Made by a program: the position numbers and the translations under genes. The notes under the pieces were generated by a model. That model did not search any database and was not told the origin of the DNA. It saw nothing but the letters and a program-made list of their open reading frames with translations. Positions 47,849 to 54,469 of a stretch of 64,000 nucleotides of DNA are shown one piece after another; the stretch's first letter is position 1, and each line of letters starts with the position of its first letter. Origin of the DNA: Pseudomonadota bacterium (GTDB lineage Bacteria > Pseudomonadota > Gammaproteobacteria > Burkholderiales > Burkholderiaceae_C); the NCBI GenBank assembly GCA_018241325.1, contig JAFEEB010000033.1:1-64000 (forward strand), written 5' to 3'.

Positions 47849-48631
47849 TCAGGCCTGTTCAGCGCCTTGTGCGGCCTTTCTGGCCTCTGCAACGCGCACG
47901 CCCTGGGCGATGGCAGCATCATCGAAGCCAAACACGCGCGCGCCCTCAAGTGCCACGCCGCCAGCATCAGCCAGCACGTCCAGAATCTCCGCGCGGCTCA
48001 AGCCAACGGAACCGCTGGCGATGCCTGCGACGTGACCCAAAACGCGCTCGCTCCAATCGTGGGCGCGGTGCAGGGCATCAATGGTCAACGCTTCAGCCGG
48101 GTTGTCCAAACGCCGGGTCTGTTTCCACAGCTCGGCCAGGTGCTTGACTTCCATGTCAGGCAGCGGGACGGGGGAGCGCAGCAGGGCCATTTGTAGGCGC
48201 TCGTACTTTTGCGCGGCGGCGGGATCATCCTGCAACGCCTCCATGATTTTGGTGCGCTCGGCAACGGGTAGGCCACGCCACCAGGCGCGGGCTTCGGCAT
48301 CCTCAGCGGCCAGCGCGCCAGCCGTCGGATGAAGCTGCGGAACCTGGGTCAGTGCGGCGTCCCGGCGCTCGGCTTCGCGCAAGTCTTCCCGCGCCAGCGC
48401 TGCGATGCTGGCGATGCCGCGCACGATGCCCTCGCGCAGCGGGCGGGCCTGGGCGTCCTTGCCCATCTGAGACAAGTTTGGGTCGTTCGTGACGCGCTCA
48501 ATGTCTGCCAGCGCGGATTGCAGTGCGGCCACGGCGGCGCGGGCGTTTTTGGGGCCGCTGGCGTGCAGCTCGTCGCCGGGTGGCAGCTCAGGGGCTTCAA
48601 ACGTGTGTTGTCCGATGTTGAATTTTTGCAT
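47849..48631 (-). CDS. Unknown protein (260 residues) of the integrated element
   Basis: A 260-residue, mainly helical, acidic and alanine-rich protein (MQKFNIGQHTFEAPELPPGD). It contains LPVAERTKIMEALQDDPAAA and LRSPVPLPDMEVKHLAELWK, with no signal peptide, membrane helix or catalytic motif. Similar long helical proteins occur in phage-derived islands as scaffolds or inhibitors, but I cannot assign it. There are 94 bp to the winged-helix gene upstream. Confidence 0.7.
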   Translation of the reverse strand: MQKFNIGQHTFEAPELPPGDELHASGPKNARAAVAALQSALADIERVTNDPNLSQMGKDAQARPLREGIVRGIASIAALAREDLREAERRDAALTQVPQLHPTAGALAAEDAEARAWWRGLPVAERTKIMEALQDDPAAAQKYERLQMALLRSPVPLPDMEVKHLAELWKQTRRLDNPAEALTIDALHRAHDWSERVLGHVAGIASGSVGLSRAEILDVLADAGGVALEGARVFGFDDAAIAQGVRVAEARKAAQGAEQA

Positions 48632-48725
48632 GTCGGTCTTTCAAAAAAAAAGGATGGATCAGGGGCGCGCCATGGGTGAAAGTGTGGGTAATCCAGCCGC
48701 GCCCGCGTGCAAGCGGTGCCAGCGC

Positions 48726-49502
48726 TTAGGCAACGGCGGAAAGGCCCTCCGTTTTCAGGTGGCCAGCGCGGGCCGCTCGGGGTTTTGTTGGGGCCCTCCC
48801 CTTGCCCTTCACACCTTCACCATCGCCCGTAGGGATGGCAACGTATAAAGGTGGTACATCAGGTGTCCTATGGCTTGGTTTTTCAGGTGCAGGGCCAAAC
48901 TCGCCGGAAACCCGCGCGGGCATTGGCTTTGCGCCCTTTTCAGCCATGGTCACGGCGTGTCCTAGTCCGTCGTTCCATGTGTCACGGCGTGTCCTAGTTT
49001 TCGGCCCGACTAGGACACTTGGTGACGTGGTATCTGTCACGGGGTGTCCTAGGGTTTTCGTTTTTGCCTCAGCGTCGGCAATCAGCGAAAGCCCATGCTC
49101 GCGGGACGTGGTGCGCTTCCATTCGTCGGTCGCTGGCCGGGCCTCGATATGCTTTGCGGGCACTTCGAAACACTCACGGTCGGTCAGGCGGTACAGCGTG
49201 GGCAGGCGCTGCCCGCCCTTGGTGCATCCGCCCTTGCGGGTGATGGCAATCAAGCCCACGGCGCACAAGGCGCGCAGGGCGCGCGCCAGGGTGACATGGT
49301 GGCCGATACCGCAGCGTTTGGCGCGGCTCAGGGGCAGGCTCAAATCGCCGTTGTTGAAGCCCCTCAGCTCGCGTAGCAGGGCAAGGTAGGCCAGCACGTC
49401 AAACGGCCCCAGCGCGGCCCATGCGTGGCTGTCGTACACGTCGGCATAGACGCGCAGACTGTGCCCGCGTGGGTCACGGAATTTCGCCTTGTCGCGGCCC
49501 AT
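48726..49502 (-). CDS. Winged-helix/replication-like protein of the integrated element
   Basis: A 258-residue protein from the ATG at 49502 (MGRDKAKFRDPRGHSLRVYA), two bases after the upstream stop; a TTG at 49508 is an alternative. Residues about 25-100 (DVLAYLALLRELRGFNNGDL, HHVTLARALRALCAVGLIAI) look like a winged-helix DNA-binding domain similar to those of phage and plasmid replication proteins or ParA-type island proteins. The C-terminal half is low-complexity and basic. I have seen this N-terminal pattern (FRDPRGH-RVY) in proteins of proteobacterial islands next to AlpA genes. It may recognise the iteron array. Confidence 0.65.
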   Translation of the reverse strand: MGRDKAKFRDPRGHSLRVYADVYDSHAWAALGPFDVLAYLALLRELRGFNNGDLSLPLSRAKRCGIGHHVTLARALRALCAVGLIAITRKGGCTKGGQRLPTLYRLTDRECFEVPAKHIEARPATDEWKRTTSREHGLSLIADAEAKTKTLGHPVTDTTSPSVLVGPKTRTRRDTWNDGLGHAVTMAEKGAKPMPARVSGEFGPAPEKPSHRTPDVPPLYVAIPTGDGEGVKGKGRAPTKPRAARAGHLKTEGLSAVA

Positions 49503-49504
49503 GG

Positions 49505-49876
49505 TCAAACCGCCTTGCCGCGCTGCGCCAGCCAGCGATGGATGGCCTTGCGGCCCGGCTCGGTCAGGCTATACACGCCAGGTCGGCACACCACGCCATC
49601 GCGGTCTATGACGTGAATACGCGTGCAGGGTAGGTGCTCCTTGCCCAGCCCCAGCGCGCGCACGTTTGCCACCAGGTCGGGGCCATTTGCTGCGCCTGCT
49701 TCGCTATCGACGGCCTCACGCGAAACGCTCGGGCGGCGCAGCAAAAGATGGATCAGGCGCAGCTCGCGCGGGTTGCAGGTGCCTTTGAAAACGGGCGGCT
49801 TGCCGGTACAATTCGGGGTGCTAGGTTCCTCGAAAAATCCCGTTTGCGCCATGGCCGGTGCAGCGGGTTTTTTCAT
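49505..49876 (-). CDS. Unknown protein (123 residues), possible winged helix
   Basis: A 123-residue protein (MKKPAAPAMAQTGFFEEPST) with a basic C-terminal part CNPRELRLIHLLLRRPSVSREA and RPGVYSLTEPGRKAIHRWLA, which has the look of a winged-helix domain. Its ATG overlaps the stop of the AlpA-like gene (TAATG). Function unknown; perhaps a regulator of the element. Confidence 0.65.
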   Translation of the reverse strand: MKKPAAPAMAQTGFFEEPSTPNCTGKPPVFKGTCNPRELRLIHLLLRRPSVSREAVDSEAGAANGPDLVANVRALGLGKEHLPCTRIHVIDRDGVVCRPGVYSLTEPGRKAIHRWLAQRGKAV

Positions 49877-50076
49877 TACTGCACCTCCACTTTCTGAGCG
49901 TCACGCCACGCCAGCAGCTCGCCGGTATCGAAAACCGTGCAACGTGCAGACAGGCGGCGCGGACGTGGGAAGTCGTGGCGTTCAGCCACCCAGCGCCATA
50001 GCGTGGCCTCGCCAATGTCGAACAGCTTCGCGGCCTTCTTGGGGCGAATCGACGGGGGAAATTGGATTACTTGCAT
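49876..50076 (-). CDS. AlpA-like DNA-binding protein (excisionase/activator)
   Basis: A 66-residue protein from the ATG at 50076, preceded by AAAGG six bases upstream (an ATG 24 bp further upstream is less well placed). The motif KKAAKLFDIGEATLWRWVAE with the following FPRPRRLSARCTVFDTGEL is the MerR-like helix-turn-helix of AlpA/excisionase proteins, which activate integrase transcription or direct excision of P4-like elements. An iteron-like array lies directly upstream. Confidence 0.85.
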   Translation of the reverse strand: MQVIQFPPSIRPKKAAKLFDIGEATLWRWVAERHDFPRPRRLSARCTVFDTGELLAWRDAQKVEVQ

Positions 50077-50139
50077 CACGACCTTTCGTAAGGTCTGCAA
50101 AGCTCCTGATTGGCCTTGCAGTGATGCGTGTTGTCAGGG

Positions 50140-50240
50140 CGCAACCCCAGTTGCGGTCAAACCGCAACCCCTATTGCGGCTCGCAAAGCCTTATTTCATG
50201 CGGGTTTCGGGGCAGCAGGCGCAACCCCTCCCGCAACCCC
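50140..50240. repeat. Iteron-like array in the integrated element
   Basis: The word GCAACCCC occurs four times in 100 bp (50141, 50164, 50221, 50233), each in the context CGCAACCCC. The first two are also palindromes: CGCAA-N6-TTGCG (50140-50155) and CCGCAA-N6-TTGCGG (50162-50179), centres 23 bp apart. It lies between the HTH gene and the AlpA-like gene. Candidate replication origin or operator/excisionase-binding region. Confidence 0.7.
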
Positions 50241-50242
50241 TG

Positions 50243-50905
50243 CTATTTCATTCGGTGCGAAAAAACGGAGTAACCGGCAGCTTTCGCGGGTGTCTTTTTT
50301 TCGCCGGGCAGTAGAGCGCGGATGCGCGCCTTACTTATCCCAAAACGCTTTGCAGCTTCTTGGATACCGTGCTTCTGGCGGTAGCTGGCAAGTTCGCGCA
50401 GGCGCTCGGGTGTCCACTTTTTGGCGGTGCCTGCATTTGCTATTGCTGGCGTGGCTTCGGTGGGCGCATCCATCGCCAGCGGTTTGCCATAGTGGCCGGG
50501 CGTCAGTCCGACAAATTCAGCAAGGTCGCTGCGAACTGCAAACTGTCTCGACATTGCCCACTCGACACCAGCTTTCGGCGTGAACACCTCGGGAAGCTCA
50601 CCGGCCTTCTGCGCCAGTTCCACGGCTCGCAGCGCGCGCGCAGGATCAGGGAACGTCAACGGATCAACAATCGCGCCTGCAAGTTCAGCAGCGCCCCAAT
50701 ATGGCAAGCTGCAAAGTTCATAGCACTCCAGAAACTCGCGCGCCTCGGTTTTGGTCTTGCTGAACGCGCTTTCAAATGCCGGGTCAGGCTCGGTTTCAAG
50801 CGCTTCACGCACGATTGCCGCTGCGACAAAATGAACGCCGGAAACGGTCAGGAACTGCGCCAGGTTGTCGCCGTCGCCTTGCGGCGGTTTTACCTTCTTG
50901 CCCAT
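50243..50905 (-). CDS. Unknown protein with C-terminal helix-turn-helix (220 residues)
   Basis: A 220-residue protein (MGKKVKPPQGDGDNLAQFLT) whose C-terminal part WTPERLRELASYRQKHGIQE and AAKRFGISKARIRALLP is a likely helix-turn-helix. The N-terminal two-thirds are helical with no recognised domain. It starts one base after the integrase stop and so is probably co-translated with it. The stop codon touches the last iteron. Confidence 0.7.
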   Translation of the reverse strand: MGKKVKPPQGDGDNLAQFLTVSGVHFVAAAIVREALETEPDPAFESAFSKTKTEAREFLECYELCSLPYWGAAELAGAIVDPLTFPDPARALRAVELAQKAGELPEVFTPKAGVEWAMSRQFAVRSDLAEFVGLTPGHYGKPLAMDAPTEATPAIANAGTAKKWTPERLRELASYRQKHGIQEAAKRFGISKARIRALLPGEKKTPAKAAGYSVFSHRMK

Positions 50906-50906
50906 T

Positions 50907-52172
50907 TCACGCCTCCCGTGCGCTGCGAATCGGCACCACGTCTGCCGGGGCCTGCACGGTGTCGCAGTGCGCGGCCCAATCGGCCATCAATGCGCGGCGT
51001 TTTTCAAACAGCGTAGAGCGCAGATAGGCGGCTTCTACCTTGTCGGGCAACTGGTGCGCCAGCGCGTGTTCTGCCACTTCACGCGGGTAGTTCGTGGCCT
51101 CTGCGGCCCATACCCGGAACGTGCTGCGAAAGCCATGCACAAGGGCGGGCTTGCCGGTGCGGTCTGTCCAGATTGGATCAGGCGCGTTCATCCTGCGGAT
51201 CACGGCCAGCAGGGACATATCCGACAACGCGGCACCATGGCGGCCTTTGAAAATCAAGCCCTCCATGCCATCGGCCTGCACGGCCTGCAACACGCGCAGC
51301 GCGGCGGCGCTCAGGGGTACATCGTGCGGCTTGCTTGCCTTCATGCGCTCGCCCGGGACGTGCCACACGCCTGCATCAAAGTCGATTTCGGCCCACGCTG
51401 CGCCGCGCACTTCGCCTGAACGTGCGGCGGTCAGGATGGCAAATTCCAGCGCCCGCGCGGCCTCGCCTTGACGCTGGCGAAGCGCCTGCATGAAAGCGCC
51501 CGCTTGCTGCCATGGCAGCGCCGGATGGTTCTCAACTTTCGCCACCTTGGACGGCTTGGGCAACAGCTTGTCTAGGTGGCCTTTCCAGCGGGCCGGGTTG
51601 TCGCCAGCTCGAAAACCTTGCACGCGGCACCAATCGAGGATGCTTTCAATGCGCCCTCGCAGGCGTGAAGCGGTTTCGCTTTTGCTTGTCCAGATGGGCA
51701 ACAGCACGCGCGATATTTCCGCCGTGCCAACGTCGGCAACGTTCATTGATCCAATCACCGGATTGGCGAAATTCTCAATGGTGCTGCGCCATTGGTAGCC
51801 GTGCTTGGCGTTGCGCCAGCCTGATTCATGGGCGGCGATGTAGCGGCTTGCAGCGTCACGAAACAGCAGCGCCTTTGCCTCAGCGCGGCGGCGTTCGCGC
51901 TGCGCCTCTTGCCGGGCCTCGATAGGGTCTATCTTGTCGGTCAGCAGCTTGCGGGCCTCGCGTGCCCTCTCGCGTGCCTCAGCCAGCGTAAAGGCGTTCA
52001 GGCCACCCAAGCCCATCTCTCGCGTGCGCTTGTCACGGGTGAAGCGCAGTACCCACGATTTGCTGCCACCGGGGGCAACCTGCAAATACAGCCCGGCACC
52101 ATCGGCGTAGTAGCCCGGCTTCTTGGTGCGTGTGACCTGCAGCGCGTTCAGCCTCTCAATTGCCCTTGCCAT
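50907..52172 (-). CDS. int: Tyrosine-family site-specific integrase (P4-like)
   Basis: The 421-residue recombinase has the N-terminal DUF4102 domain of P4/CP4-type integrases (KKPGYYADGAGLYLQVAP), a SAM-like core-binding domain and a C-terminal catalytic domain with Arg251 in LTAARSGEVRG, His346 and Arg349 in HGFRSTFR, the conserved EHALAHQ and Tyr383 in VEAAYLRS. All catalytic residues are present, so it should be active. It is adjacent to attR and would catalyse integration into tRNA-Ala. There are 147 bp from its start to the attR core. Confidence 0.95.
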   Translation of the reverse strand: MARAIERLNALQVTRTKKPGYYADGAGLYLQVAPGGSKSWVLRFTRDKRTREMGLGGLNAFTLAEARERAREARKLLTDKIDPIEARQEAQRERRRAEAKALLFRDAASRYIAAHESGWRNAKHGYQWRSTIENFANPVIGSMNVADVGTAEISRVLLPIWTSKSETASRLRGRIESILDWCRVQGFRAGDNPARWKGHLDKLLPKPSKVAKVENHPALPWQQAGAFMQALRQRQGEAARALEFAILTAARSGEVRGAAWAEIDFDAGVWHVPGERMKASKPHDVPLSAAALRVLQAVQADGMEGLIFKGRHGAALSDMSLLAVIRRMNAPDPIWTDRTGKPALVHGFRSTFRVWAAEATNYPREVAEHALAHQLPDKVEAAYLRSTLFEKRRALMADWAAHCDTVQAPADVVPIRSAREA

Positions 52173-52176
52173 CGCT

Positions 52177-52196
52177 TACCCCTTGTCTTACCCATG
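52177..52196 (+). repeat. Right copy of 20-bp terminal repeat of the element
   Basis: TACCCCTTGTCTTACCCATG, same orientation as 46840-46859 with 2 mismatches. It lies just upstream of the integrase start, so a protein bound here could also control int. Confidence 0.6.
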
Positions 52197-52215
52197 ATCT
52201 AGAGCGCGATTGTAC

Positions 52216-52307
52216 GGGACTAACTGGGACAATGCAAGATAACGAATCAGCCTGCAACCCGCACCAATCCTAGGTTTTTCAGACTGAGCGGGACAACGTG
52301 GGACAAC
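52216..52307. repeat. Paired GGGAC(W)A repeats next to attR
   Basis: GGGAC occurs at 52216, 52226, 52290 and 52300, that is, as two pairs each with 10-bp (one helical turn) spacing: GGGACTAACTGGGACAA and GGGACAACGTGGGACAAC. The stretch 52173-52554 has no gene; it holds the terminal repeat, these pairs, attR and a terminator. Confidence 0.6.
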
Positions 52308-52319
52308 CTTTGCGGCAGA

Positions 52320-52336
52320 CCTCCTCTCCACCACAA
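52320..52336 (+). other. attR core repeat
   Basis: CCTCCTCTCCACCACAA, identical to the 17 bp at the tRNA-Ala 3' end (46783-46799). No tRNA is encoded here, only the 3' fragment. Confidence 0.88.
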
Positions 52337-52340
52337 TTCA

Positions 52341-52371
52341 AAAGCCAACCGTTTGCGGTTGGCTTTTTTTT
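52341..52371 (+). terminator. Rho-independent terminator beyond attR (probably the original tRNA-Ala terminator)
   Basis: AAAGCCAACC-GTTT-GCGGTTGGCTTT followed by TTTTT. It lies 5 bp past the attR core, as a tRNA terminator would before integration. Confidence 0.88.
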
Positions 52372-52554
52372 CGCCCGCGCCCGGTCCCCCGTGGTCATGC
52401 GCAAAAAGACAGTGTGACGCCTCCGTTGCCGCAAAATGAAGGCACCCGTGATGGTGGGCAGCCGAGCAACGCGCTCTCGAGCACGTTGACGATGCCGCTG
52501 CATTTGATCCAACGACCACTGTCAATGGCATGACGAGACCGCAAGGAGAGGGGC

Positions 52555-53634
52555 ATGGATACTCGAAATCTGGTGGTTGGAAGCCGTGTCGATTCCGGTG
52601 AACTCGGCACGGGGACAGTGACTTTCGTCGGCGCAGATCGCATCGGTATTGCCTTCGACGGCGGCAGCGAAATGTTGGTGCACCGCGAGAATCTGGAGCG
52701 TGAGGCACGCGCTCAGCCGGCATCGGCCGCGCCGCCACGTACCGGCCTGCCGTGGCCTGCCTCCACCTTCGTGTCGGACGACGACGTTGCTGAGCACTTT
52801 CTTGGCTCGCACTGGGATCCGTTTGTCGATGACGCATCAGAGTTGCTCAAGCGACTGCCGCAGATGCTGCAAGAGTCCGAGATTCAGAACGGTTTCGCCT
52901 CAGTGCACGGCGTTCCGCGGCGTGATCCTGCGGACTGGGTGAAGGGCTTTACGTTGGTCTGGCCCGACGCCAAGCAGGGGTTGGCAGCGGCGTCGCGCAT
53001 CGAACCGGAGCGCACGTTGCTGATCAGCCTGTTTCCGTTTTTCGCCCTGGGCAGCCAACACACCCTGACACTGCGCGAGGTGAGAGTCTGGAAAAGCGGC
53101 GTGGAAGCCCAGGTCACGGCCGACTGGGCCCGGGGCGAGGTGACTTTTTTCGACACCCATTTTCTGATCAACCGCGCCTGGTATGACACGGGAAAACCTT
53201 ACGACTTCATCCTCGCTGGTCTGGCCTACAGTGCCGGTCCGGCACATCAGCGGCAGTGGGAAATCGACAGACACCCCGACGAAGTAGCGTGGCTGAACCA
53301 GCAACGGACACCCGGCGAAGCGCCCCACGAGGCACGCTACACGCTCGGGCTTGACGGCGCCGCCGTGCTGCTGCCTGTCGATGACTGGGATGTGGACGAC
53401 TTCAGCTTTCACGCTCCTGTGAAATCCGTGACCGAGTTCAAGGACTGGCTGGGACAAGATGGCTGGCGCGTGCGTGCCACCGTGATGCGCATGGGCGACG
53501 AGGATGGCGACCTGGACATCCTGATTACCCGACGCGCCTGGTCTGGCGTGGCCCCGCCTCAGGTTGGGCACGACATCGAAGGCCGCTTGTGGCTGCAAGG
53601 ACGGCTGTGGACGCCCTTGTCGAAACACGGGTGA
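52555..53634 (+). CDS. Unknown protein (359 residues) beside the integrated element
   Basis: A 359-residue soluble protein with a ribosome-binding site (AAGGAGAGGGGC) before the ATG. Residues 1-50 (LVVGSRVDSGELGTGTVTFV) look like a small SH3/CarD-like barrel; the middle contains KGFTLVWPDAKQGLAAASRI and VTFFDTHFLINRAWYDTG; the C-terminus (VGHDIEGRLWLQGRLW) may be an OB-like fold. No known family is recognised. It is outside the att repeats, so it is probably chromosomal. Confidence 0.75.
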   Translation: MDTRNLVVGSRVDSGELGTGTVTFVGADRIGIAFDGGSEMLVHRENLEREARAQPASAAPPRTGLPWPASTFVSDDDVAEHFLGSHWDPFVDDASELLKRLPQMLQESEIQNGFASVHGVPRRDPADWVKGFTLVWPDAKQGLAAASRIEPERTLLISLFPFFALGSQHTLTLREVRVWKSGVEAQVTADWARGEVTFFDTHFLINRAWYDTGKPYDFILAGLAYSAGPAHQRQWEIDRHPDEVAWLNQQRTPGEAPHEARYTLGLDGAAVLLPVDDWDVDDFSFHAPVKSVTEFKDWLGQDGWRVRATVMRMGDEDGDLDILITRRAWSGVAPPQVGHDIEGRLWLQGRLWTPLSKHG

Positions 53635-53691
53635 ACACGCACACAAGCGAACTGCCCAAGCCGCCGCACCGCCTCCATTACAATCCGCGCG

Positions 53692-53837
53692 TCATTGGGG
53701 AGTAGCCGCTCTTCACCCCCGAAGAGGCTGACGTCAACACACTTGACCCGCTCGGGTCATGGCGTCAGCGGTTCCCACGCTTGGCAAGACCTTTGACCAC
53801 CATGCCTCCGATTCGGCCGGGGATGCGTGGTGGTCAA
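53692..53837 (+). ncRNA. yybP-ykoY (manganese) riboswitch with expression-platform stem
   Basis: The signature segment GGGGAGTAGCC (53697-53707) is followed by stems and then TTGGCAAGACCTTT (53781-53794), the two conserved pieces of the yybP-ykoY aptamer, which senses Mn2+. Directly after, TTGACCACCATGC (53793-53805) can pair with GCGTGGTGGTCAA (53825-53837) as a 13-bp stem with one G-U pair, a plausible switching element. It precedes a manganese exporter gene by 30 bp, as expected for this class. Confidence 0.88.
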
Positions 53838-53866
53838 TCGTCTGCAACACCGGCCTGGAACCCATC

Positions 53867-54445
53867 ATGGAAGCCCTCCTCGTCTCCACCGGCGTCGTCG
53901 CGTTGGCCGAAATCGGCGACAAGACCCAGCTGCTGGCCTTCATCCTGGCCGCCCGCTTCAAGAAGCCCGTGCCCATCGTGCTGGGCATTCTGGCGGCCAC
54001 GCTCGTCAACCATGGCCTGGCCGGCGCGCTGGGGGCCTGGATCATGGCGGTGGTCAGCCCCGGCGTGCTGCGCTGGGTGCTGGGCCTGTCCTTTCTGGCC
54101 ATGGCGGTGTGGACGCTGATCCCGGACAAGATCGAGGAGGAAGAAACGCAGGTGGCGCAGCACTTCGGCGTGTTCGGCGCCACCTTGGTGACCTTCTTTC
54201 TGGCCGAGATGGGCGACAAGACCCAGATCGCCACCGTGGCCATGGCGGCGCACTACGGCACGCCGCTGCTGGTGGTCATCGGCACCACGCTGGGCATGCT
54301 GATCGCCGACGTGCCGGCGGTGTTCGTGGGCGACAGGCTGGCCGCGCGCATCCCGATGAAGCTGGTGCACTCGATCGCCGCGGCCATCTTCGCGCTGCTG
54401 GGCGTGGCCACCTTGCTGGGAGCGGGGGCGAGCTTCGGGATCTGA
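53867..54445 (+). CDS. mneA: TMEM165/GDT1-family manganese exporter (MneA-like)
   Basis: A 192-residue inner-membrane protein from the ATG at 53867 (MEALLVSTGVVALAEIGDKT) with six helices and two copies of the family motif E-x-G-D-(K/R)-T: LAEIGDKTQLLAF and LAEMGDKTQIATV. Bacterial members export Mn2+. The yybP-ykoY riboswitch immediately upstream supports a role in manganese homeostasis. A longer reading frame beginning inside the riboswitch is not used. Confidence 0.92.
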   Translation: MEALLVSTGVVALAEIGDKTQLLAFILAARFKKPVPIVLGILAATLVNHGLAGALGAWIMAVVSPGVLRWVLGLSFLAMAVWTLIPDKIEEEETQVAQHFGVFGATLVTFFLAEMGDKTQIATVAMAAHYGTPLLVVIGTTLGMLIADVPAVFVGDRLAARIPMKLVHSIAAAIFALLGVATLLGAGASFGI

Positions 54446-54469
54446 CCGCGGCCCGGCAACAGGCCAGAG

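Noticed and set aside
50100..50260. Possible CRISPR array at the repeated GCAACCCC words
   Set aside because: Repeats are only 8-9 bp, spacing is irregular (12-57 bp) and there are no cas genes, so an iteron or operator array is the better reading. No CRISPR array was seen in the window.
53759..54445. A longer start for the manganese exporter at 53759
   Set aside because: This start lies within the riboswitch aptamer; the first 36 residues are not membrane-protein-like, while the ATG at 53867 gives the conserved N-terminus.
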